Shown in pieces: positions 1 to 6,586 of a stretch of 13,055 nucleotides of DNA. Within the stretch, counting starts at the first letter, position 1. Each line of letters opens with the position of its first letter. A program made the position numbers and the translations under genes. Source of the stretch: WHSM01 sp050701635 (GTDB lineage: Bacteria > Actinomycetota > Actinomycetes > Mycobacteriales > Micromonosporaceae); assembly GCA_050701635.1 (NCBI GenBank), contig JBOGDF010000142.1, forward strand, positions 1 to 13,055, given 5' to 3'. The notes beneath the pieces are model-generated. The model ran no database searches. It saw only the letters and a program-made list of their open reading frames with translations, and had not been told where the DNA came from.

Positions 1-2
1 AG

Positions 3-383
3 CTGGAGGAGCTGGTCGCCGAGGCCGCGGCGCGCGAGCACGCCACCGTGGTCGACCGCTTCCTGGCACACCGCGGCGACGGGTCACGTACCACCGAAGG
101 GTTGGCCAAGGTGCTCGAAGCGGTACGCGCCGGCAGCGTCGACACCCTGCTGCTCTCCCCATCCCCGCCGGACCAGCGGGTGTGGGTGGGCCCCGCCCCG
201 GACCAGCTCGCGTTGACCCGCGTCGAGCTGGAGACCCTGGGCCTGGAGGAGTACGCCGCCGACCGCGCCGACGCCGCCCTGATCCGGGGCTGTGTCGGCA
301 GCGGCGCCGAGATCGAGCCGCTCTACGCGGAGGATCCCACGGTGGCCGACGGGACTGCCGCCCTGCTGCGCTACGCCGTCTGA
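3..383 (+). CDS. 3' end of a baeRF2-type (Rv2629-like, Vms1/eRF1-related) protein, partial
   Basis: The gene enters from the left edge; its frame is open from base 3 and ends at a TGA, so only about 126 C-terminal residues are visible. They read as a helix (ELVAEAAAREHATVVDRFL), a GSRTTEGLAKVLEAVRAGSVDTLLL segment, a VWVG strand, an ADAALIRGCVGSGAEIEPL segment and a final DGTAALLRYAV. The pattern of many rounds of 'VDTLLL', 'ADAALIR' and 'GTAALLRY' is that of the C-terminal eL30-like domain of the bacterial release-factor-1-like family 2, to which mycobacterial Rv2629 belongs. Family members are related to eRF1/Vms1, which act on stalled ribosome products; the role of the bacterial branch is not settled. 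The N-terminal domains are outside the window, so catalytic residues cannot be checked. A stem-loop follows 18 nt after the stop. The family call is from memory of conserved patterns. Confidence 0.75.
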   Translation: MEELVAEAAAREHATVVDRFLAHRGDGSRTTEGLAKVLEAVRAGSVDTLLLSPSPPDQRVWVGPAPDQLALTRVELETLGLEEYAADRADAALIRGCVGSGAEIEPLYAEDPTVADGTAALLRYAV

Positions 384-401
384 GCAGGCGGTCAGCCGAT
401 C

Positions 402-422
402 ACACCACCCGAGCGGCGGTGT
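402..422 (+). terminator. stem-loop after the baeRF2-like gene
   Basis: An 8-bp stem with one mismatch (acaccacc with ggcggtgt) and a 5-nt loop starts 18 nt after the TGA at 383. It has no T-run, which is usual for terminators in very GC-rich actinobacteria. The position fits a transcription end before the next gene. Function is inferred. Confidence 0.4.
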
Positions 423-429
423 CCGATCC

Positions 430-473
430 CTGTCAGTGACCCGCGCGTGCGCCGGGAGAAAGCCCGGTGACAG
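430..473 (+). other. nested inverted repeat upstream of oligopeptidase B
   Basis: CTGTCA at 430-435 is matched by TGACAG at 468-473, and inside it CCGGG at 452-456 pairs with CCCGG at 463-467. The two stems are separated by an unpaired stretch on the left side only. The structure ends 21 nt before the putative -10 of the next gene. It could be a second terminator stem or an operator; the sequence does not decide. Confidence 0.3.
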
Positions 474-494
474 CGATCTGAGAGTGGCAGGCGG

Positions 495-500
495 TAGCGT
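495..500 (+). promoter_or_regulatory. -10 hexamer for leaderless transcription of oligopeptidase B
   Basis: TAGCGT fits the actinobacterial TANNNT -10 consensus and ends 7 nt before the ATG at 508. That would place the transcription start at the first base of the codon. No Shine-Dalgarno sequence precedes this ATG. No good -35 is seen at 17-18 nt; the nearest TTGACA-like string, GTGACA at 467-472, is 22 nt away. Confidence 0.5.
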
Positions 501-507
501 TCGGCGC

Positions 508-2634
508 ATGAGTGATGCTCCTGTGGCACCGGCCATCAGCCCGGCGCCAGCCGCCGACCCCGCCCCGGCCGCGGACCGCGCGCCGGTCGCCAAGAGGGTC
601 CCGTCCACCCGTACCCACCACGGCGACCCGGTGGTCGACGAGTACGCCTGGCTGGCCGATCGGGACGACCCCGACACGATGGCGTACCTGAAGGCGGAGA
701 ACGAGCACACCGAAGCGGCGACGGCGCAGCTGGCGCCGCTGCGCGAGGAGATCTTCGGTGAGATCAAGCGGCGTACCCAGGAGACCGACCTGTCGGTGCC
801 GGTACGCCGTGGCGCCTGGTGGTACTACAGCCGTACCGAGGAGGGCAAGCAGTACGCCATCCACTGCCGGGTGGCGGCGCTGCCCGGCGCCGAGGACCCG
901 CCCACCATCGACACCGAGGCACCCGCTGGGGAGCAGGTGCTGCTGGACGAGAACGCCGAGGCCGGCGACGCCGGATTCTTCTCGCTCGGTACGTACCAGG
1001 TGAGCCCGGACGGCGGGCGGCTGGCGTACTCCACGGACTTCGAGGGCAACGAGCGGTTCACGCTGCGGATCAAGGACCTGGAGACCGGCGAGGTGCTCGC
1101 CGACGAGGTGCCGGACACCTTCTACGGCTCCGCGTGGTCGGCCGACGGCGCGACGCTGTTCTACCTCACGGTGGACGCGCAGTGGCGGCCCCACCGGGTG
1201 TGGCGGCACCGGGTCGGCACCGCCGCCTCCGACGACGCCGTGGTCTACCAGGAGGACGACGCGCGGTTCTGGGTGGGCGTGGAGTCCACCCGCAGCGAGG
1301 CGTACGTCCTGATCGACATCGGCAGCAAGATCACCAGCGAGGTGCGCTACATCCCGGCCGGCGACCCGGACGCCGAGCCGACCCTTGTGCTGCCCCGCCG
1401 GCAGGGCGTGGAGTACGCCGTGGAGCACTCCGGCGAGCAGTTCCTGATCCTGCACAACGCCGACGCGCCCAACTTCCAGCTGTCGACCTCGCCGATCGCC
1501 GACCCGTCCGCGCTGCGGACAGTGGTCGCGCACCGCGACGACACCCGGCTGCTGGACGTGGACGCCTTCGCGGATCGCACCGTGGTGCACTTCCGGCGCG
1601 ACGGCCTCACCGGGCTGCGGGTGCTGCCGCGCGGCGGGGCGCCGTACGAGATCAGCTTCCCGGAGCCGCTCTACACCGTCTCGCCCGGCAGCAACCCGGA
1701 GTACGCCGCGCGGCTGTTCCGGCTCTCGTACACCTCGCTGGTCACCCCGCGCTCGGTGTACGACTACGACCCGGCGTCCCAGGAGCTGATCCTGCGCAAG
1801 CAGGAGCCGGTGCTCGGCGGCTACGACCCCACCCAGTACGAGCAGCACCGCGAGTGGGCGATCGCGGAGGACGGCACGAAGATCCCGATCTCGATCGTGT
1901 GCCGGAAGGGCACTCCCCGCGACGGCTCCGCGCCTTTCCTGCTGTACGGCTACGGCAGCTACGAGACCAGCATGGATCCCTGGTTCGCGATCCCGAGGCT
2001 GTCGGTGCTGGACCGCGGGTTCGTGTTCGGGGTGGCACACGTACGGGGCGGCGGCGAGATGGGCCGCGCCTGGTACGAGAACGGCAAGTTCGGCCACAAG
2101 AAGAACACCTTCACCGACTTCGTCGCCTGCGCCCGGCACGTGGTCTCCTCCGGGTGGACGTCCGTGCCCCGGCTGATCGCGCGGGGCGGCAGCGCGGGCG
2201 GGCTGCTGATGGGCGCGATCGCCAACCTCGCGCCGGACGCCTTCGGCGGGATCGTCGCCGAGGTGCCGTTCGTGGACCCGCTCAACTCGATCCTGGACCC
2301 GTCGCTGCCGCTGACGGTGATCGAGTGGGAGGAGTGGGGCAACCCGCTGGAAGACGCCTCGGTGTACGCGTACATGAAGTCGTACGCGCCGTACGAGAAC
2401 GTGGAGCCGAAGGCGTACCCCCCGATCCTGGTGGCGACCAGCCTGAACGACACCCGGGTGCTCTACCACGAGCCGGCGAAGTGGATCGCACGGCTGCGGG
2501 CTACCGCCCAGGGCGGGCCGTTCCTGCTCAAGACCGAGATGGGCGCCGGCCACGCCGGCCCGTCCGGCCGGTACGACGCATGGAAGGAGCAGGCCTTCAT
2601 CCTGGCCTGGATCATCGACACCGCCACTCGTTAG
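508..2634 (+). CDS. ptrB: oligopeptidase B (prolyl oligopeptidase family S9A serine peptidase)
   Basis: Predicted 708-residue cytosolic serine peptidase that cuts peptides after Arg or Lys (known for the family; E. coli PtrB is 686 aa). An Ala/Pro-rich N-terminal tail of about 30 residues is followed by the S9 opening THHGDPVVDEYAWLAD and a beta-propeller up to about residue 430. The alpha/beta-hydrolase domain follows (FLLYGYGSYE, VAHVRGGGEMGRAWYE). The catalytic triad is visible: Ser562 in RGGSAGG, Asp648 in LNDTRV and His682 in GAGHAG. The 86- and 34-residue spacings match the family. No signal peptide is present. The ATG at 508 is preferred over in-frame codons farther upstream because a TAGCGT -10 lies 7 nt before it and the residues upstream do not resemble the family. 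It converges with the UPF0114 gene, leaving only 19 bp. The subtype (oligopeptidase B rather than prolyl endopeptidase) rests on length and motif style. Confidence 0.93.
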   Translation: MSDAPVAPAISPAPAADPAPAADRAPVAKRVPSTRTHHGDPVVDEYAWLADRDDPDTMAYLKAENEHTEAATAQLAPLREEIFGEIKRRTQETDLSVPVRRGAWWYYSRTEEGKQYAIHCRVAALPGAEDPPTIDTEAPAGEQVLLDENAEAGDAGFFSLGTYQVSPDGGRLAYSTDFEGNERFTLRIKDLETGEVLADEVPDTFYGSAWSADGATLFYLTVDAQWRPHRVWRHRVGTAASDDAVVYQEDDARFWVGVESTRSEAYVLIDIGSKITSEVRYIPAGDPDAEPTLVLPRRQGVEYAVEHSGEQFLILHNADAPNFQLSTSPIADPSALRTVVAHRDDTRLLDVDAFADRTVVHFRRDGLTGLRVLPRGGAPYEISFPEPLYTVSPGSNPEYAARLFRLSYTSLVTPRSVYDYDPASQELILRKQEPVLGGYDPTQYEQHREWAIAEDGTKIPISIVCRKGTPRDGSAPFLLYGYGSYETSMDPWFAIPRLSVLDRGFVFGVAHVRGGGEMGRAWYENGKFGHKKNTFTDFVACARHVVSSGWTSVPRLIARGGSAGGLLMGAIANLAPDAFGGIVAEVPFVDPLNSILDPSLPLTVIEWEEWGNPLEDASVYAYMKSYAPYENVEPKAYPPILVATSLNDTRVLYHEPAKWIARLRATAQGGPFLLKTEMGAGHAGPSGRYDAWKEQAFILAWIIDTATR

Positions 2635-2653
2635 GAGCCCCCGGCCCGAGCGG

Positions 2654-3322
2654 CTACGGGTTGGCGCTGTGCCGCGGCCGGCCGCCGTCGGAGCTTGCGG
2701 CAAAGTCGTGTGAGGCGGTGCCGGCGGGGGCCGGGCTGACCGGGACCGGCGCCGGCTCGTGGCTGCGGGACATGCCCATCAGCCGGTCGATGTACGCCAG
2801 CACCAGCGCCGAGAGCAGGAACGCGGTGTGGATGATCGTCTGCCACATCACGGCTTCGACGGTCGGCGGGGTCTCCCCCGTGACCGCAACACTCTTACCG
2901 ATCTCGCCGGCCTCGATGAAGGTCTTCAGCAGGTGGATCGAGGAGATGCCGACGATCGCCATCGCCAGCTTCACCTTGAGCACGTTCTCGTTGACGTGCG
3001 AGAGCCAGTCCGGCTTGTCCGGGTGGTCCTCAAGGTCGATCCGGGACACGAAGGTCTCGTAGCCGCCCACGATGATCATGATCAGCAGATTCGCGATCAT
3101 TACGATGTCGATCAGCCCGAGCACCGCGATCACGACCTGCGACTCGGTCAGCACCCGGCCCTCGCCCGGCGCGAACACGTCGTGGCCGAGGTGCCACAGC
3201 TCCAGGCCGAAGCGCCAGGCGTAGATCGCCTGCACCAGGATCAGGCCGATATAGAGCGGCGCCTGCAGCCAGCGGCTCAGGAACATGGTGTGGCCGATGA
3301 AACCGGCAGGACGACGAGCCAT
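2654..3322 (-). CDS. UPF0114 / YqhA-family integral membrane protein
   Basis: A 222-residue protein with four predicted membrane helices at about residues 21-43, 62-86, 115-135 and 160-182. Conserved-looking stretches are IYAWRFGLELWHL, LGLIDIVMIANLLIMIIVGGYE, a cytosolic ENVLKVKLAMAIVGISSIHLLKTFIEA segment and a last helix near WQTIIHTAFLLSALVLAYIDRLM. This layout is that of YqhA/UPF0114, whose function is unknown. The C-terminal 40 residues (Pro/Ala/Ser-rich) extend beyond the E. coli protein, which is about 164 aa. The ATG at 3322 is chosen because a GGGGGAG ribosome site lies 4 nt upstream; an earlier in-frame start at 3349 lacks one. It lies 49 bp downstream of the threonine dehydratase-like gene on the same strand, so co-transcription is possible, though a hairpin sits between them. 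Confidence 0.88.
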   Translation of the reverse strand: MARRPAGFIGHTMFLSRWLQAPLYIGLILVQAIYAWRFGLELWHLGHDVFAPGEGRVLTESQVVIAVLGLIDIVMIANLLIMIIVGGYETFVSRIDLEDHPDKPDWLSHVNENVLKVKLAMAIVGISSIHLLKTFIEAGEIGKSVAVTGETPPTVEAVMWQTIIHTAFLLSALVLAYIDRLMGMSRSHEPAPVPVSPAPAGTASHDFAASSDGGRPRHSANP

Positions 3323-3334
3323 GAATCTCCCCCG

Positions 3335-3357
3335 TGGGCGAGTCAACAACCCGCCCA
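3335..3357 (-). terminator. weak hairpin between the ammonia-lyase and UPF0114 genes
   Basis: TGGGCG at 3335-3340 pairs with CGCCCA at 3352-3357 around an 11-nt loop. It lies just past the stop of the upstream minus-strand gene and just before the ribosome site of the next. It could end or attenuate transcription. The stem is short, so support is weak. Confidence 0.28.
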
Positions 3358-3371
3358 GTATCCCTGTGGTG

Positions 3372-4319
3372 TCAACTCTGCGTGACGATGGTCCGGAGCA
3401 AGCCCGGATCGATGTTGCCGCCCGAGACGATCGCCACAGTCTTGCCGGCGGGCAGTTCGTCCCGCTTGTACAGGTACGCCGCCGTAGCGACAGCGCCGCT
3501 CGGCTCGGCCGTCACCTCCGCGTCGCGCGCCAGCAGCGCCACCGCGGATCGGATCTCGTCCTCGCTCACCGTCACGATGTCCTCCACCAGCGCCGCGACG
3601 TGGGCCAGCGTCAGCTCCGACAGCTCGCCGCGCAGGCCGTCGGCGAGCGTACGGACCCGGTCCGCGACCGGCCACGGCACCAGGTGGCCGGCGCGGCGGC
3701 TGTCCCGCGCGTCGGCGGCCAGCTCCGGCTCGACGCCGATCACGCGTACCCCCGGGCGGAGCGCCTTGACCGCGACCGCCACGCCGGAGATCAGCCCACC
3801 GCCGCCGACCGGCGCCAGCACCACCTCGACGTCGGGTACGTCCTCGACGATCTCCAGCCCGACGGTGCCCTGACCAGCGATCACGTCGGGGTGGTCGTAC
3901 GGCGGGACGAAGGTCATCTCCCGCCCGGCGGCGAGCCGCTGGGCGGTGCTGAGCCGCTCGGCGACCGGCACCAGCACCACCTCGGCGCCGAGCTCGCGTA
4001 CCTTCTCGATCTTCAGCGGCACGCTGTCGGCAGGCAGTACGACCAGCGCCGGGATGCCGAGCTCGCGGGCGGCGTACGCCACCGCCTGCCCGTGGTTACC
4101 TGACGAGTGCGTGATCACGCCCTTGCCACGCCGCTCGGCGGGGATCCGGGAGATCGCGTGGTACGCCCCGCGTACCTTGAACGCGCCGATCGGCTGTAGC
4201 TGCTCCAGCTTCAGCCACAGCCCCGGTTGCCCCACACAGCCCACCACGGGGGTACGCACGGCGACGCCGTCCAACCCCCGCGCGGCCGCCTGTACGTCCG
4301 CCAGCGTCACGAGCTCCAT
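3372..4319 (-). CDS. PLP-dependent threonine/serine dehydratase (catabolic type, no ACT domain)
   Basis: A 315-residue fold-type II PLP enzyme, expected to deaminate L-threonine to 2-oxobutanoate or L-serine to pyruvate. The PLP lysine is K48 in IGAFKVRGA. The phosphate and cofactor loops are also clear: THSSGNHGQAVA, APVGGGGLISG, EPSGAVA and VSGGNIDPG near the end. The protein stops right after the catalytic domain, so it lacks the C-terminal ACT regulatory domain of biosynthetic IlvA and should not be inhibited by isoleucine. It resembles TdcB, serine racemase or threo-3-hydroxyaspartate ammonia-lyase, and sequence alone does not separate these. The start is uncertain: the ATG at 4319 gives MELVTLADV, while a TTG at 4328 is also in frame. 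Neither has a Shine-Dalgarno site. CAGAAT lies 8 nt upstream of the ATG and may be a weak -10 for a leaderless message. Confidence 0.9.
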   Translation of the reverse strand: MELVTLADVQAAARGLDGVAVRTPVVGCVGQPGLWLKLEQLQPIGAFKVRGAYHAISRIPAERRGKGVITHSSGNHGQAVAYAARELGIPALVVLPADSVPLKIEKVRELGAEVVLVPVAERLSTAQRLAAGREMTFVPPYDHPDVIAGQGTVGLEIVEDVPDVEVVLAPVGGGGLISGVAVAVKALRPGVRVIGVEPELAADARDSRRAGHLVPWPVADRVRTLADGLRGELSELTLAHVAALVEDIVTVSEDEIRSAVALLARDAEVTAEPSGAVATAAYLYKRDELPAGKTVAIVSGGNIDPGLLRTIVTQS

Positions 4320-4380
4320 GTAAGCCAATTCTGCCTGGCTCGGCCCTTACCTCTCGAACCGGGGGGCCGGCGCCGGGCGG

Positions 4381-4415
4381 GGACGGCACGCGTGGGGTGG
4401 CTACGCGTACCGTCC
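4381..4415 (-). terminator. hairpin terminator after the small secreted-protein gene
   Basis: ggacggcacgcgt at 4381-4393 pairs with acgcgtaccgtcc at 4403-4415, giving 12 of 13 pairs and a 9-nt loop. On the minus strand it begins 11 nt after the stop codon at 4428-4426 and ends well before the next gene. It has no T-run. Position and strength support a terminator. Confidence 0.6.
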
Positions 4416-4425
4416 CGAATCGCCG

Positions 4426-4899
4426 TTAGTTCGAAGGCACCGGCGGCACCGGCACCGGCGGCTCCGGCAGGCAGCCGCCGCCGAGCAGCCCGGTGAGCGT
4501 GGAGAGCAGCCCGTTGACCAGGTCGAGCGCGGTCTTCAGGGTGCCAGCCACGACCGCACCCAGGGTGCCGAGCAGACCACCGAGCAGGTCCTCGGTGCCC
4601 GCCTCGCAGGGCGTCACGTTCTCCTCCAGCGTGAGCTCCGGGAGGCACTCCTCCCGCTGCGCACCGGACGCGATCGTCTCCGCTTCCTTCACCTTTTCGG
4701 CGACCACGGGCCGGTTCACGGACTCGGTGGTCAGCTCGGCCTTGATGTCTTCGAGCTTGGTTTGCAGGTCGGTCGCGACGTTCGAGCAGGCCTGGTCCTG
4801 GTCCGGCGGTGGTTCGACAGCCGCGTTGGCCGCGGTCGCCGGAACCAGCATCAGCCCTACCAGCACTGCGAACAGCTTCGTCGTGAAGCCTTTGGACAT
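4426..4899 (-). CDS. small secreted protein with four cysteines, function unknown
   Basis: A 157-residue precursor. Residues 1-26 form a Sec signal peptide (KxxTTK, then LFAVLVGLMLVPATAANA with an ANA|AV cleavage site). The mature part has three regions: a charged helical region at about 38-82; a segment with Cys85 and Cys98; and a Gly/Leu-rich amphipathic stretch at about 104-141 (LLGGLLGTLGAVVAGTL...LLSTLTGLLGG). Cys143 and a PEPPVPVPPVP tail follow. The four cysteines (38, 85, 98, 143) could form two disulfides outside the cell. I do not recognise the family; the Gly/Leu-rich part recalls small surface proteins of filamentous actinobacteria, but it is not a chaplin. The ATG at 4899 is backed by AAAGGGAG 6 nt upstream. 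It diverges from the glucosaminidase gene, so both may be controlled from the same intergenic island. Confidence 0.8.
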   Translation of the reverse strand: MSKGFTTKLFAVLVGLMLVPATAANAAVEPPPDQDQACSNVATDLQTKLEDIKAELTTESVNRPVVAEKVKEAETIASGAQREECLPELTLEENVTPCEAGTEDLLGGLLGTLGAVVAGTLKTALDLVNGLLSTLTGLLGGGCLPEPPVPVPPVPSN

Positions 4900-4940
4900 G
4901 GTGACTCCCTTTCTCTTGGAATCTCCGGTGTCCACGGCGG

Positions 4941-5094
4941 GATCTTGGGGGATCGTGCCGGGCTAGATGTTACGACCAAACCCCATCAGTCAATGCCAAT
5001 TCATAATTTTTCCGATCCGACAGCTCACAGTGATGACCAACAAGCGCCAGGTCGTCATCTATTACCGCAATTTCGGCAAACCAACCCCAAGATC
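4941..5094. repeat. low-GC segment bounded by inverted GATCTTGGGG decamers
   Basis: GATCTTGGGG at 4941-4950 and its exact complement CCCCAAGATC at 5085-5094 enclose about 134 bp. The line 4981-5040 is 45% GC and 5041-5100 is 50% GC, against roughly 72% elsewhere. No ORF of note lies inside. The arms diverge beyond 10 bp, apart from a shared TGCCG a little further in. It may be an old inserted element or an ordinary AT-rich promoter region in which the repeat pair is coincidental. Confidence 0.4.
4967..4993 (-). promoter_or_regulatory. candidate promoter of the small secreted-protein gene
   Basis: Read on the minus strand, TTGACT (4993-4988) matches TTGACA at five of six bases and is followed after 15 nt by TAACAT (4972-4967), a TANNNT -10. 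The spacer is 2 nt shorter than ideal. It would give a leader of about 60 nt before the ATG at 4899, containing the ribosome site. Confidence 0.35.
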
Positions 5095-5217
5095 GTCAAT
5101 GGTTGCTATACAGAACGTAGTTTGATCATCGACCTACCCGCGCCCGAACCGCACACCAGGGCGCCCCGGAAGGGCCCCACCACAACATCCGCACCACCCA
5201 CGAAAAGGGGTGAGACC

Positions 5218-6435
5218 ATGCGCCCACGTACCCACATCACCCCACGTCTCTCAGGACGGATCTTGGGCTTTTGGCTGCCCAGGGCCGTACCCGGACAACC
5301 AAAACCCCAAGATCATCCAGTGGGGGTACGGCGGCGCGCGGCGGTGCGCGTGGTGACGGCGCTGGGGGTGGTGACGGCGGTGGGAGCGGCGATGGGAGTG
5401 GCGAGCGCGCCGGTGTCGGCCGCGCCTGCCGGCACACCGGCGACGGCCACGGGGACGGACGCGACGGCGGTCGTGGCGACGGTACGGACGCCGGGGATTC
5501 CGCTCAACGTACGGTCCGGGCCCGCAGTGCGGTACCCGATGCAGCGGCGGCTTCCCAACGGGACCCGGGTCGGGGTGGAGTGCCGTACCCAGGGACAGCC
5601 GATCCGGGGCAGCGTCGCCACCACCAGCACCTGGGCGAAGGTCTCCGGCGGCGGGTACGCGTCGGCGGCGTACCTCAGCGGCGTCTCGAGGGCGCCGGCC
5701 TGCCGTCGCGCGGCCGCCCCCGCCAAGACCGCCCGGGTACGCACCCCCGGGATCCCGCTCAACGTACGGTCCGGCCCCGCCGCCGGCCATCGACTGGAAC
5801 GCCGCGTCGGCAGCGGCGCCCGGGTCGGGGTGGAGTGCCGTACCGAGGGACAGTCCATCCGGGGCAACGCCACCTGGGCCCGGCTGACCGGAGGCGGGTA
5901 CGCCTCCGCCGCGTACCTCGAGCTGCCCCGTGACCTGAGCAGCTGCCCCACGTACGCGCCGCCGCCCAGCCCGCGGGAGTTCCTGCGGCTGGCCGCCGCC
6001 GGCGCCCGGCACAGCGAACGCCAGTACGGCATCCCCGCCTCGGTGACGATCGCGCAGGCGATGCTGGAGTCCGGGTGGGGCAGCAGCGGGCTGGCCTCCG
6101 GCGGCAACAACTACTTCGGCATCAAGTGCATCGGCGGCACCGGCCCGATCGCGACCGGCTGCCGGCGCTACCGCACCTTTGAGTGCGCCCGCGGCAAGGG
6201 CTGCTTCACCACGTACGACTGGTTCCGGACGTACGGCTCGGTGGCCGACTCGTTCCGTGACCACGCCCGGCTGCTGCACCGCGCGGACCGTTACCAGCCC
6301 GCGATGCGGCATCGCGGCAACCCCGACGTGTTCGCCCGCGAGGTGCACCGCGCCGGGTACGCCACCGACCCCTGGTACGCCCGCAAGCTGATCACCCTGA
6401 TGCGGATTCACAACCTCTACCGCTACGACCACTGA
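5218..6435 (+). CDS. secreted double-SH3 glucosaminidase (peptidoglycan hydrolase)
   Basis: A 405-residue precursor. Residues 1-69 are an unusually long signal region: an Arg-rich n-region, then VVTALGVVTAVGAAMGVASAPVSA with cleavage near residue 68. Two SH3-like repeats (about 88-153 and 173-234) share TPGIPLNVRSGPA, GxRVGVECRTxGQxIRG and GGGYASAAYL; they are offset by exactly 85 residues. The C-terminal half (about 250-405) is a FlgJ/LytG-type glucosaminidase domain with the catalytic glutamate E284 in AMLESGWGSSGLA, followed by NNYFGIKC, YDWFRTYGSVADSFRDHARLL and GYATDPWYARKL. It should cut glycan strands outside the membrane, with the SH3 repeats binding the wall. The ATG at 5218 has AAAAGGGG 7 nt upstream. 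A 56-bp palindrome encodes about 19 residues of the n-region (ILGFWLPRAVPGQPKPQDH), apparently inserted sequence. Confidence 0.9.
   Translation: MRPRTHITPRLSGRILGFWLPRAVPGQPKPQDHPVGVRRRAAVRVVTALGVVTAVGAAMGVASAPVSAAPAGTPATATGTDATAVVATVRTPGIPLNVRSGPAVRYPMQRRLPNGTRVGVECRTQGQPIRGSVATTSTWAKVSGGGYASAAYLSGVSRAPACRRAAAPAKTARVRTPGIPLNVRSGPAAGHRLERRVGSGARVGVECRTEGQSIRGNATWARLTGGGYASAAYLELPRDLSSCPTYAPPPSPREFLRLAAAGARHSERQYGIPASVTIAQAMLESGWGSSGLASGGNNYFGIKCIGGTGPIATGCRRYRTFECARGKGCFTTYDWFRTYGSVADSFRDHARLLHRADRYQPAMRHRGNPDVFAREVHRAGYATDPWYARKLITLMRIHNLYRYDH
5259..5314. repeat. 56-bp imperfect palindrome inside a signal-peptide coding region
   Basis: The arms 5259-5280 and 5293-5314 match at 19 of 22 positions and begin GATCTTGGG / end CCCCAAGATC; the loop is 12 nt. 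It is read through in frame by the glucosaminidase gene. The outer decamers are those of the 4941/5085 pair just upstream, so the structures may be related. Confidence 0.8.
5489..5920 (+). repeat. two-copy direct repeat encoding the SH3 domains
   Basis: Two copies with a 255-bp period. Near-identical nucleotide blocks include ctcaacgtacggtccgg at 5503 and 5758 and cgggtcggggtggagtgccg in both copies. Conservation at the DNA level, including wobble bases, suggests a recent internal duplication or gene conversion. Confidence 0.8.
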
Positions 6436-6453
6436 CCCGGCCGGCGCGCCGGG
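6436..6453 (+). terminator. GC hairpin directly after the glucosaminidase stop
   Basis: CCCGGC at 6436-6441 pairs with GCCGGG at 6448-6453 around a 6-nt loop, starting at the first base after the TGA. It lies in a run of self-complementary GC sequence, so alternative pairings exist. No T-run. Confidence 0.4.
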
Positions 6454-6586
6454 CCCGGCCGCACCGACGAGCCGCGCGCTGTGCCAATCCCGGGCCGCCC
6501 GCGCGACATGCCGGGCGACCGTACGTGCGCCGCCGCCGGCCGGCCGGGATCATGTCTGCGGGGGGCGTGAGCACAAGGGGCACCGG

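Larger units (their letters stand above)
4900..5217. other. divergent intergenic region, low GC, probable promoters
   Basis: This 318-bp gap separates the divergent secreted-protein and glucosaminidase genes. It holds the minus-strand promoter candidate, the GATCTTGGGG inverted pair and, for the plus strand, a possible -10 TAGTTT at 5118-5123 with no clear -35. Because cell-wall hydrolase genes of actinobacteria often carry a c-di-AMP (ydaO) riboswitch, I looked for its conserved strings and saw none. I see no other structured RNA or small gene. Confidence 0.5.

Noticed and set aside
433..2703. Long minus-strand open frame (about 756 codons) opposite oligopeptidase B
   Set aside because: It is a shadow of the plus-strand gene: very rich in Arg, Val, His and Ala with no domain pattern, while the plus strand has the full catalytic triad.
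819..3062. Long plus-strand open frame running through oligopeptidase B into the UPF0114 gene
   Set aside because: Arg/Gly-rich low-complexity translation typical of an alternate frame in high-GC DNA; it overlaps two well supported genes.
4900..5217. Possible c-di-AMP (ydaO) riboswitch upstream of the wall hydrolase
   Set aside because: Known in other actinobacterial wall-hydrolase leaders, but none of its conserved GC-rich strings is present in this AT-rich leader.
5489..5920. Direct repeats as a CRISPR-like array
   Set aside because: Only two long units of 255 bp that encode SH3 domains; no short repeats with unique spacers.
5251..6432. Minus-strand open frame opposite the glucosaminidase gene
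   Set aside because: No recognisable motifs; the plus frame has a signal peptide, two SH3 repeats and a catalytic domain.
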